This document shows, piece by piece, positions 1-5,709 of a DNA stretch of 5,709 nt. The number at the start of each line of letters is the position of its first letter. Within the stretch, counting starts at the first letter, position 1. Position numbers and translations under genes: made by a program. This stretch comes from Deltaproteobacteria bacterium (lineage in GTDB: Bacteria; Desulfobacterota; DSM-4660; Desulfatiglandales; Desulfatiglandaceae), in contig JAFCZI010000167.1 of NCBI GenBank assembly GCA_019314425.1, positions 1-5,709 on the forward strand. The letters are read 5' to 3'. The notes below the pieces were generated by a model. It searched no databases. It worked only from the letters and a program-made list of their open reading frames with translations, and was not told where the DNA came from.

Positions 1-37
1 CTTTTAACTCAGGAGCTTGCAGTGATTTCATGAGTTG

Positions 38-66
38 AAAAAAACGTAAACTTTTCTAACGTTTTT
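38..66 (-). terminator. Possible intrinsic terminator after miaA
   Basis: Read on the minus strand, an 8-bp perfect stem (AAAAACGT / ACGTTTTT, plus positions 59-66 and 40-47) encloses an 11-nt loop and runs into a seven-T tract about 40 nt after the miaA stop codon. The position suits the end of the minus-strand operon. The stem has only two G-C pairs and the T tract overlaps the stem, so it would be a weak terminator. The rest of positions 1-103 shows no gene. Confidence 0.4.
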
Positions 67-103
67 GATGGCAAAAGCATATCAACAGATATAAATACGT
101 GCT

Positions 104-1042
104 TCAGCACTGGCTTTCCGCTAGAAAGTCACGAATCCTGTTTATGGCCAGGGTCTTATCTTCGGGATCGATATGGATCATATCCGGTTCTGCTTTGAAC
201 CAGGTCATCTGGCGTTTCGCATATCTTCGGGTATCCCGTTTAAGCGTCTCCGTTGCCTTTTGAAGAGACCACTCCCCTTGCAGATATTTTAGGACATGGC
301 GATAACCAATGGCGGTCATGGATTTAAGATGAGGGTCATATCCCTTTTTTATGAGATGCTCCGTTTCCGCTACAAGACCGCAAGCAAGCATTTTTTCACT
401 GCGGTCGTTAATGCGGTCGTAAAGCGGTTCCTTCTCCACCTGCAGGCAGAGCTTTAACGCCAAAAATTCCTGGTTCCCAAACCGGTGCTGTTTCATGAGA
501 TGAGAGACCTGTCTGCCGGTTTGTTGAATGATTTCAAGTGCTCTGATAATTCGAAGCCTGTCATTGGGATGAATTGATTCAGCCCTTTCAGGATCCAGCT
601 CAGCCAGTCTTTGGTGTAGTTTCGGTGCTCCTTTCTGATCACATTCAAGCTGTAAACGTTCCCGAAGGATTGGGTCTGAAGGGGGCAACTCAACCAACCC
701 CCCCAATAGCGATCTGATATAGAGTCCGGTGCCCCCCACAATAAAACAGGGTATATTTTTTGCGCAAATCCCTTTTGCCAGCGGAAGGGCCATCCGACGG
801 TACATGGCCGCATTGAATTCCTCGTCGGGATCCACAACATCCAGGAGATGATGAATAACACCGCGCCGTTCTTCGAGAGTGGGCTTGGCGGTGCCCACAT
901 CCATATACCGGTAGACCTGCATGGAATCGGCGTTAAGGATCTCGCCGCCGAGAGAAAGCGCCAGCGCAACGGCCAGCCCGGTTTTTCCGCTGGCTGTAGG
1001 ACCCGCAATAACAATGATTTTTGGTTTATTATCAGCCACCAT
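104..1042 (-). CDS. miaA: tRNA dimethylallyltransferase MiaA
   Basis: MiaA transfers the dimethylallyl group of DMAPP to N6 of A37 in tRNAs that read codons starting with U, the first step toward ms2i6A; it acts in the cytoplasm. The 312-residue protein is full length for the family. Visible motifs are the P-loop GPTASGKT (residues 14-21), the DSMQVYR segment with the likely catalytic Asp39, GTAKP (50-54), HHLLDVVDP (64-72), GGTGLYIRSLLGG (103-115), NDRLRIIRALE (160-170), AIGYRH (244-249) and the C-terminal RRYAKRQMTWF tRNA-contact region (272-282). The ATG at 1042 is chosen because the P-loop follows at the usual distance; an AGAAGG Shine-Dalgarno-like stretch lies 12 nt upstream, a little far, and the second codon is GTG. 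It is the last gene of the minus-strand group, downstream of mutL as in many bacteria, but here an inverted-repeat element sits in the 213-nt gap. I saw no convincing promoter in the remaining spacer, so readthrough from mutL or a promoter I cannot recognise must drive it. Confidence 0.97.
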   Translation of the reverse strand: MVADNKPKIIVIAGPTASGKTGLAVALALSLGGEILNADSMQVYRYMDVGTAKPTLEERRGVIHHLLDVVDPDEEFNAAMYRRMALPLAKGICAKNIPCFIVGGTGLYIRSLLGGLVELPPSDPILRERLQLECDQKGAPKLHQRLAELDPERAESIHPNDRLRIIRALEIIQQTGRQVSHLMKQHRFGNQEFLALKLCLQVEKEPLYDRINDRSEKMLACGLVAETEHLIKKGYDPHLKSMTAIGYRHVLKYLQGEWSLQKATETLKRDTRRYAKRQMTWFKAEPDMIHIDPEDKTLAINRIRDFLAESQC

Positions 1043-1110
1043 GGCAGTTAGAAACCTTCTGTTCGGTAAACCGGTAACCGTTTGCAGTCTTTTTATCCGT
1101 GAACTATTTA

Positions 1111-1252
1111 GTGTCCATCCACGAATGAGAAAATTTGTTCGCGTTCAAGGAAGGCGAAAATTGTAACCACAGGAATACATTGTAGTATTTCGAGGATTAC
1201 AATTTTCGTCTGACGCCGAAATCGGACAAATTGGCCATTTGTGGATGGGCAC
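1111..1252. mobile_element. MITE-like 142-bp inverted-repeat element
   Basis: The two halves are imperfect reverse complements around an exact centre at 1181/1182. Outer arms are GTGTCCATCCAC (1111-1122) and GTGGATGGGCAC (1241-1252), one mismatch. Inner blocks are AATTTGT (1132-1138) with ACAAATT (1226-1232), a 12-bp perfect block CGAAAATTGTAA (1155-1166) with TTACAATTTTCG (1197-1208), and AATAC (1174-1178) with GTATT (1185-1189) around a 6-nt loop. Both ends are flanked by TA (1109-1110, 1253-1254), compatible with a TA target duplication as made by IS630/Tc1-mariner-type transposases; since TA is self-complementary it could equally be the outermost part of the repeat. It codes for no plausible protein. 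It begins 3 bp beyond the mutL stop and leaves about 68 nt before miaA. In RNA it would fold into a long hairpin that may attenuate, process or stabilise the mutL-miaA transcript; that is inference. Confidence 0.7.
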
Positions 1253-1255
1253 TAC

Positions 1256-2980
1256 TTATACAATTCTTTTGAACATCTTGTTCATTTCAAAATAGGTAAA
1301 GTTCTTAAAAATAGGCCTTCCGTGGGGGCAATTTGTGGGCAGATCCATGTCATTGAGCTGGCGCATCAAATTGGACATCTCCGTCAACGTCAGGTGTTGT
1401 CCGGCCCGGATCGCGCCATGACAAGCCATGATTTTAACTGCGTCGTCCATGATATGGGCGTCGTCAGGCGACCCGCCTTCTTCCAGTTTTGAAATAAATT
1501 CGGAAATAAGTGTTTGCCAGTTCACATTCTTGAGCAGGGCAGGCACCGCCCGCAACAAAAAGGTATTGCCCCCGAAATGATCCAGTTCAATGCCGAAATC
1601 AGCCAGCACGTCACCGTTTTCCAAAAGAATCCCTTTTTCTTTCAGAGAAAACTCCATTTCGTTTGGAATCAGCAGGTTTTGTATTTCGATTCTGGCTGAA
1701 AGAAGGGATTTTTTGAGGGTTTCGTAAACGATTCTCTCGTGGGCGGCGTGCTGATCTACAATCAGAAGGCCGTCCTCCATCTGACACAGGATGTACATGT
1801 TCCCCAATTGCCCGATAATCTGAGGCATACGGGTGTCAGTCAACTGAACGGGCACCGCTTCCGGGGTTGGCGTTTTTTGCGTAAGCGGTGGCGCATAGGT
1901 TCCGGCACGTTCGAAGATCGCGGGGGCCGGAGGTGTTATATTGGGGACATTTTGGTTTTTGCAGGGCTGTGAAGCACCCGAAAAAACCTGCGACGTGGGC
2001 GCAAGTGTCTCATGGACGACGGCGGCGATGGCCTTGAAGACCTGCTGGCCGTTTTGGAATTTGATTTCCTGCTTGGTGGGATGTACATTCACATCAATTT
2101 GGGACGGGTCTATGGTGATGAAGACCAGGGCCTGTGGGTAGCAGCCTTTCATCAGACGCTGACCGTATCCCTCGATGACGGCTTTTGTCACAAACCGATC
2201 TCTGATATTCCGACCATTGACATAAACGAACAACCGGTCGGCTCGTTTCCTGGCAAAGTCCGCTGGGGCGACATGGATGGCAATATGGAGATCTTTCTGC
2301 CGGCTTTCGCCATTCAATATGGATTGGCCGGTGGTCCTGCCCATGAGATGGGAGAGACGCAACCGGGGGTTTGGGGATGCAGGAAGGTGAAGAATCCCTT
2401 TATTCCCTTCTTCCAGACGAAAAGAAATGTCCGGAAAAGGCATGGCAGCCCTTAAGACTGTGTCCACGATATGGTTCATTTCCGTGCGCGGGGTTTTTAA
2501 AAACTTGCGCCGCGCCGGAATATTAAAAAACAGGTCCTTGATTTCAACAATGGTGCCTGGCGGGGCGCCCACCTCCTCAACGGCCAGTAGTTTTCCACCC
2601 GATATCCTGACCCGGTTCCCCAGAAGTTCCTTTTTCGGCAGGGATGTGATCTGCATGCGGGACACTGCCGCCATGCTGGGGATGGCTTCCCCCCTGAATC
2701 CAAAACTTGTGACCTTCACCAGGTCCGAGGCCGTTCTGATTTTGCTCGTGGCGTGTCTTTCAAAACACAGGAAAAGATCATCCCTACCCATGCCGATGCC
2801 GTTATCCGTAACTTTGATGAGGCCTTTGCCACCCCTTTCTATCTTGACCGATATTCTATCGGCTTTTGCGTCGAGGCTGTTGTCGATGAGTTCTCTGACG
2901 ATGGAAGCAGGTCTTTCAATTATCTCGCCTGCGGCAATCTGGGACGCAACCTTCTCCGGGAGAATTCTGATGGTGTTCAT
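1256..2980 (-). CDS. mutL: DNA mismatch repair endonuclease MutL
   Basis: MutL is the ATPase that couples mismatch recognition by MutS to strand incision. The N-terminal GHKL ATPase/transducer half shows ELIDNSLDA (residues 30-38, catalytic Glu30, Mg-binding Asn34), DNGIGM (59-64), HATSKI (76-81), FGFRGEAIPS (93-102), DLFFNIPARRKFLK and the NVHPTKQEIKF segment near the end of the transducer domain. A proline-rich linker covers about 328-384. The C-terminal dimerisation domain carries the metal-dependent nicking motif DQHA(x)2E(x)4E intact (DQHAAHERIVYE, 409-420), ACHGAIRAG (519-527) and CPHGRP (551-556), and ends in FKR plus two residues, so this is the endonuclease type used by bacteria without MutH. 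QNLLIP (434-439) resembles the sliding-clamp-binding motif of such MutLs. At 574 residues it is compact because the linker is short. The ATG overlaps the upstream stop codon as ATGA, with a GAGG about 22 nt upstream, so translation is probably coupled. The TAA stop lies just before a MITE-like element. Confidence 0.97.
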   Translation of the reverse strand: MNTIRILPEKVASQIAAGEIIERPASIVRELIDNSLDAKADRISVKIERGGKGLIKVTDNGIGMGRDDLFLCFERHATSKIRTASDLVKVTSFGFRGEAIPSMAAVSRMQITSLPKKELLGNRVRISGGKLLAVEEVGAPPGTIVEIKDLFFNIPARRKFLKTPRTEMNHIVDTVLRAAMPFPDISFRLEEGNKGILHLPASPNPRLRLSHLMGRTTGQSILNGESRQKDLHIAIHVAPADFARKRADRLFVYVNGRNIRDRFVTKAVIEGYGQRLMKGCYPQALVFITIDPSQIDVNVHPTKQEIKFQNGQQVFKAIAAVVHETLAPTSQVFSGASQPCKNQNVPNITPPAPAIFERAGTYAPPLTQKTPTPEAVPVQLTDTRMPQIIGQLGNMYILCQMEDGLLIVDQHAAHERIVYETLKKSLLSARIEIQNLLIPNEMEFSLKEKGILLENGDVLADFGIELDHFGGNTFLLRAVPALLKNVNWQTLISEFISKLEEGGSPDDAHIMDDAVKIMACHGAIRAGQHLTLTEMSNLMRQLNDMDLPTNCPHGRPIFKNFTYFEMNKMFKRIV

Positions 2981-3846
2981 AGGTAGAGGAGTTTTTCATC
3001 CACCTCGAAGTGAGGTCTGGTGGCGGCGGCTTTGAAGATCCTGGGGGGGAAAGACCGTTTTCCCTTTGCAATGAGAAGATTTTCGGTGCCCATAGGATCA
3101 TAGCGGAGGCAGGAGGATGATTCGGGGTGTTTCAGGAAGTCGTAAACCAGGCGGCGGGAGAGGTCTACCATTCCCGCAAGATATTCATGGAAAACGCGCC
3201 CCCGCGGCCCCTTAGTTTCAAAGAAAAGGTTGCGTGTTGTGTAAAGATAGTCTGAAAATTTGACGGTTTGGGTGAAAACACGTTTTTTGGTTTTAAGGTG
3301 GTTTCTTTTATTCCCGCCAAGGAGCTGCAACAAGTCGTCACACACCTGGTGGTCCATATTGAGGACGCCGTTGGCAATACTGGTGTAACCGGTCCCGATC
3401 AAATAATCGGATCGTATTTCCCAGAACAGATGTCCTACCCTTCCCTTTCCCGGGTAGGCACTGATGAGGTTCGGAATGAAATAATTATGAGCGATCACAT
3501 CCGCTGCCAGATGTGATAAAAAGCCCAGGGCGTAAGACATTTCCCGGTCGTCGCTCACATCGCTGAGGAACTTGAAGCCCCCCTCCCAGTTGTGGGGTGC
3601 CCCTGAGCGTTTCTTTTTTCCTTTTCCGATAAAAAAGTCAGCGGAAAGCGACCCGTACAGATATTCAATGGGAAAGGCCTTAATGATCCTGCCGATGGAT
3701 GGCAGCAGCTGATAGGCAGCATCAAGGGATCCCAATGCAATGGCGGTATGGACACCCGGCCCCCACGCAAAAGCACTCTCAGGGCGTACGCATTGTACAA
3801 CGAGATAAACGGCAAAAAAAACAACCACTTTCAAAAAAAGCGTCAT
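2977..3846 (-). CDS. Secreted zinc-dependent phospholipase C-like protein
   Basis: The 289-residue product has a signal peptide (hydrophobic core about 6-20, AFA before Trp28) and the metal-ligand pattern of the bacterial zinc-dependent phospholipase C family (Bacillus cereus PLC, Clostridium alpha-toxin). If signal peptidase cuts after Ala27, the mature protein starts with Trp28, as expected because the N-terminal Trp is itself a zinc ligand in that family. Other apparent ligands are His33, Asp70 (SADFF), His85 (PHNWEGG), His112, Asp116 and His120 in the segment SHLAADVIAH, then His139 and Glu143 (GHLFWE). The mature length of about 262 residues matches a single catalytic domain; there is no room for an alpha-toxin C2-like domain. 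It probably acts outside the cytoplasmic membrane on phospholipids, but the substrate is not proven, since many relatives are uncharacterised. The ATG at 3846 is preceded by AAGGGG 11 nt upstream. The gene heads the minus-strand operon and its stop overlaps the mutL start (ATGA). Confidence 0.82.
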   Translation of the reverse strand: MTLFLKVVVFFAVYLVVQCVRPESAFAWGPGVHTAIALGSLDAAYQLLPSIGRIIKAFPIEYLYGSLSADFFIGKGKKKRSGAPHNWEGGFKFLSDVSDDREMSYALGFLSHLAADVIAHNYFIPNLISAYPGKGRVGHLFWEIRSDYLIGTGYTSIANGVLNMDHQVCDDLLQLLGGNKRNHLKTKKRVFTQTVKFSDYLYTTRNLFFETKGPRGRVFHEYLAGMVDLSRRLVYDFLKHPESSSCLRYDPMGTENLLIAKGKRSFPPRIFKAAATRPHFEVDEKLLYL

Positions 3847-3927
3847 GAACTCAAGAACCCCTTGGTATTTATGCGCTTCGAGGTTTCCTTATGAAAGAAA
3901 AGATTAAAGAATCACTCAGTGTTCAGG

Positions 3928-3956
3928 ATAATAACATAATGATTTTGAGGGCTCAA
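3928..3956 (-). promoter_or_regulatory. Candidate sigma70 promoter for the PLC-like/mutL operon
   Basis: On the minus strand, TTGAGC (plus 3951-3956, 4 of 6 to TTGACA) and TATTAT (plus 3928-3933, 5 of 6 to TATAAT) are separated by exactly 17 nt. Transcription would start near 3921 and leave a leader of about 75 nt before the ATG at 3846. It was found by eye in AT-rich DNA, where chance matches are common. Confidence 0.45.
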
Positions 3957-3998
3957 TGGTTTAGTTTTCACAGGGTAACTCAAAAGGTTGAGAATCTA

Positions 3999-4031
3999 CC
4001 TTATTTCCCTAAAATAAGGCGGTCATTTTTT
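3999..4031 (+). terminator. Hairpin followed by a T run in the divergent intergenic region
   Basis: CCTTATTT (3999-4006) and AAATAAGG (4012-4019) form a perfect 8-bp stem with a 5-nt loop, followed after six bases by a run of six T (4026-4031). It resembles an intrinsic terminator for plus-strand transcription, but no convincing gene lies upstream on that strand, and the T run is somewhat detached from the stem. It could block stray transcription toward the downstream gene or end a short untranslated RNA. Confidence 0.3.
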
Positions 4032-4058
4032 CTGTCAAGGTTTTCTTTGATTGCTCCT

Positions 4059-4083
4059 CGTTCCCACGCTCTGCGTGGGAACG
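4059..4083. repeat. Short palindromic repeat with GTTCCCACGC arms
   Basis: Perfect 11-bp inverted arms, CGTTCCCACGC (4059-4069) and GCGTGGGAACG (4073-4083), surround a TCT loop, followed by CATAG. From general knowledge, this palindrome occurs in many copies in intergenic DNA of diverse proteobacteria and sulfate reducers and often produces spurious translations such as VPTLCVGT, seen here when it is read in frame from 4051. It is best treated as a REP-like dispersed repeat. It ends 16 bp before the -35 box of the downstream gene. Confidence 0.75.
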
Positions 4084-4099
4084 CATAGGTCAATGTTGC

Positions 4100-4129
4100 T
4101 TGACATATTTTGCTTCAAATGGTTAGTAT
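4100..4129 (+). promoter_or_regulatory. Candidate sigma70 promoter for the FlgO/DUF4384 gene
   Basis: A perfect TTGACA (-35, 4100-4105) is followed after 18 nt by TAGTAT (4124-4129, 4 of 6 to TATAAT). Transcription would start near 4136, giving a leader of about 29 nt before the ATG at 4165. This helps decide the start: upstream in-frame ATGs at 4093 and 4135 would lie before or at the transcription start. Confidence 0.5.
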
Positions 4130-4164
4130 TCATTATGATTATCTTCTTTCATCCAGGCGCTGCC

Positions 4165-5345
4165 ATGAGATCTTTCTTAAAGCTTTCAGCCTTTTCTTTC
4201 TGCCTCCTGCTATTCCTGCCGATCCCCGCATGGGCGGAATTCAGCACCACCCCGAAAGACTTGACGGATGCCTGTGAAACCCTGGTCCAAACCCTGGCGG
4301 AAAAAATCCCCGTGGGAAAAACCGTGGCTGTGAGGCGGTTTTCGTCGCCTGGCGGTATCCCCACGTTGATGGGGGTGCGTTTGCAGGACTTGCTCACCAA
4401 CGCTTTATCAGCCGTTGAGCCCCGTAAATTTCATGTGGTGGCGCGGTTGCGCATGGCCGAGCTGTGGACCTGGAGCGCATGACCTTCGGTTCGAGCAAAG
4501 GGGATGATCTGGACCAATGGGCCCGGGGACTCAAAGCCGACCTGGTTGTCATGGGGACCTGTGGGGAGGGGAGCGGCCGATTGGAAATTGATTGCCGTCT
4601 GGTGGCCCCCGAGTCCGGTCGGTCATTGGGGGCGGCCCACGGTCGGGCGCCCCTGAGCGCAAGCATTCAGCGTCTGGTTCGCACGCCTGCGCCCTCCAAT
4701 CCTGTGGCCGGCGTGTTCGAGGCCGTCGTTTCGCCGAAGCCCGGGGGCAACACAAAATCCTTCGTGCGACTGTTCCGACTTCAGCATGGAAAACCCATTC
4801 CCTTTGCCACCGGAAACGCCCCTTCTTTTCAAGTGGGTGAACTCATGGGGTTTTTCGTCCGCCCGCCCATGGACTGCCGCCTCTACATTTTCAATTACGA
4901 CGCTTTGGGGGATGACGAGTCCGTTGTCTTCATCTATCCTCTGCCGCAGGTTCCCTTCCGCAGCTTTCATGAAAGGAAGTCCTACCTTTTTCCCGCGTGC
5001 ATTGACCCGGAAGCTGTCTCGTATTCCGTGGAACCGCCCCTTGGGCGGATGATGTTCAAGGTGATCGGAGTGGCATCCGATGCCTCCCATGGGGATTTGG
5101 TCGAGGGTCTGGATGGAAGCCGGGGTTATTATCTGCTTCACCGGAAGGACTTGAAACCCCTCATTTCCCTCTTAGCCGTTCTGCCTCGGTCCGCCTGGTG
5201 GGAAGAGAGCGTGGAGTTTTGGGTGATGGAATACCCCCCCCCGTTCCTTCTACTCGATCAAAATATCAGACGAAATCTGATGGGAAATCAGGACAATTTT
5301 AAATCTTTTCTGGGAGTCAAGATTTTTAACCACTCGAATTCATAG
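4165..5345 (+). pseudogene. Secreted FlgO-domain/DUF4384 protein, frameshifted near 4464
   Basis: Two overlapping reading frames together encode one protein of about 392 residues. The first, from ATG 4165 to TGA 4482, starts with a signal peptide (LLLFLPIPAWA, likely cleavage after Ala24, no lipobox Cys), then a FlgO/CsgG-like start: a helix (LVQTLAEKI), VAVRRF, and KFHVVARLRMAEL ending at residue 100. The second frame, open from 4428 to TAG 5345, continues the same domain with DLERMTFGSS, LKADLVVMG and IDCRLVAPESGRSLG. After a linker it has a DUF4384-like domain (about 4815-5075) with FQVGELMGFFVRPP, CRLYIFNYD and FIYPLP, and a tail of about 90 residues I do not recognise. Joining them needs one extra base around 4462-4466. 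DUF4384 and FlgO-type proteins are envelope proteins of mostly unknown function. The ATG at 4165 has only a weak CCAGG upstream but fits the signal peptide and promoter. The rest of the frame is clean, so a recent mutation or a sequencing/assembly error is likely; if the latter, the gene is intact. Confidence 0.75.
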
Positions 5346-5510
5346 GATTATTTGCTTGCACAATTGTGCGATTAGGCTGAGAACGTATCATCCTAAACGC
5401 AACAAAATATTTTAATGTTTGGTGAATTTTTTAAGCATCCCTACGGTACGCGTGTTGTCTCAACTTCCTGAAAACAGGAAAGATATAACAACTTCGCGCT
5501 TTTATACCCC

Positions 5511-5545
5511 GGTGATAAAGTTTGTGATGACCGTTACCTTTTTTT
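5511..5545 (+). terminator. Weak terminator candidate for the plus-strand gene
   Basis: GGTGAT (5511-5516) can pair with GTTACC (5533-5538), including two G-U wobbles, and is followed directly by seven T (5539-5545). An alternative pairing of CGGTGAT with ATGACCG in the same stretch has one mismatch. The placement, about 165 nt after the stop codon on the coding strand, is plausible, but the stem is weak. Confidence 0.3.
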
Positions 5546-5643
5546 GTATCCGCTGCGCAACTACCTTCGTAATATCATGCCTAACCAACTGAATTAACAT
5601 GCCTTTAGCCTTTCAGCGAAAGCTTTTTCTTTTAAGCTGCAAA

Positions 5644-5704
5644 GTGCGATTAGCATGATCATAAAACCTTTTGTATTGTGCTATTAGCCTGATAACAATC
5701 AGGC
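5644..5704. repeat. Two GTGCnATTAG motif copies and a terminal hairpin
   Basis: GTGCGATTAGCATGAT (5644-5659) and GTGCTATTAGCCTGAT (5678-5693) are direct repeats matching at 14 of 16 positions, 34 bp apart. A third, less complete copy, GTGCGATTAGGCTGA, lies at 5366-5380. The second copy overlaps a perfect 7-bp hairpin, GCCTGAT-AACA-ATCAGGC (5687-5704). The window ends 5 bp later, so an array may continue beyond it. Function is unknown. Confidence 0.4.
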
Positions 5705-5709
5705 ATGAT

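Larger units (their letters stand above)
5346..5709. other. Non-coding 3' region with short palindromes
   Basis: These 364 bases are AT-rich and have no open frame with a recognisable product. They hold a 12-bp perfect palindrome GCACAATTGTGC (5358-5369) 12 bp after the stop codon, a 6-bp hairpin TTCCTG-AAAA-CAGGAA (5465-5480), a weak terminator candidate, and degenerate GTGCnATTAG motifs near both ends. No promoter or tRNA was recognised. It is probably the spacer between the FlgO/DUF4384 gene and an unseen neighbour. Confidence 0.6.

Noticed and set aside
2427..3035. 202-codon plus-strand ORF opposite mutL
   Set aside because: It is antisense to the conserved MutL ATPase domain and its composition is that of a shadow frame.
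3891..4088. 65-codon plus-strand ORF with a good GAGG 7 nt before its ATG
   Set aside because: It runs across the candidate minus-strand promoter, the hairpin with T run and the dispersed palindrome (its last residues are translated repeat), and the product resembles nothing I know. At most a short unproven peptide.
4051..4164. N-terminal extension of the FlgO/DUF4384 frame back to TTG 4051
   Set aside because: The extension is translated repeat plus promoter DNA; the signal peptide begins properly at ATG 4165.
4428..4482. Programmed -1 ribosomal frameshift
   Set aside because: I see no X XXY YYZ slippery heptamer in the overlap where both frames are open and no obvious stimulatory stem, so an indel is simpler.
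4623..5141. 172-codon minus-strand ORF opposite the FlgO/DUF4384 gene
   Set aside because: The plus strand carries recognisable FlgO and DUF4384 patterns; the antisense product has no family features.
5644..5709. CRISPR array start
   Set aside because: Only two close copies of a short degenerate motif 34 bp apart; no conserved 28-37-bp repeat with separate spacers and no cas genes.

Overview
The window looks like ordinary bacterial chromosome, probably from a deltaproteobacterial (Desulfobacterota) type of organism. That placement is an inference of modest confidence. It rests on the style of the MutL and MiaA proteins, moderate GC content, a secreted FlgO/DUF4384-type protein, and a short palindrome with GTTCCCACGC arms that is familiar from sulfate reducers but also from some gammaproteobacteria.

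Layout. Positions 1-103 hold no gene, only a weak AT-rich hairpin that may terminate the minus-strand operon. Three minus-strand genes follow; in transcription order they are a secreted zinc-dependent phospholipase C-like protein (3846 to 2977), mutL (2980 to 1256) and miaA (1042 to 104). The first two overlap by ATGA and are probably translationally coupled. mutL and miaA, a pairing common in bacteria, are separated here by a near-symmetric 142-bp inverted-repeat element (1111-1252) flanked by TA, which looks like a MITE. The divergent intergenic region (3847-4164) carries a sigma70-like promoter for each direction, a hairpin followed by a T run, and the GTTCCCACGC palindrome. On the plus strand a secreted FlgO-domain/DUF4384 protein (4165-5345) is split by a frameshift near 4464. 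The last 364 bases hold no recognisable gene, only short palindromes, a weak terminator candidate and a few degenerate copies of a GTGCnATTAG motif.

How the genes work together. MutL (methyl-independent mismatch repair with its own nicking nuclease domain) and MiaA (A37 isopentenylation of tRNAs) are housekeeping proteins. The phospholipase-like gene in front of mutL is a less expected partner and may simply share the promoter. The plus-strand gene is divergently transcribed and likely acts in the envelope; its exact role is unknown. I found no convincing new defence, CRISPR or phage system. The points most worth checking are the MITE-like element, the frameshifted envelope gene and the phospholipase-mutL coupling.
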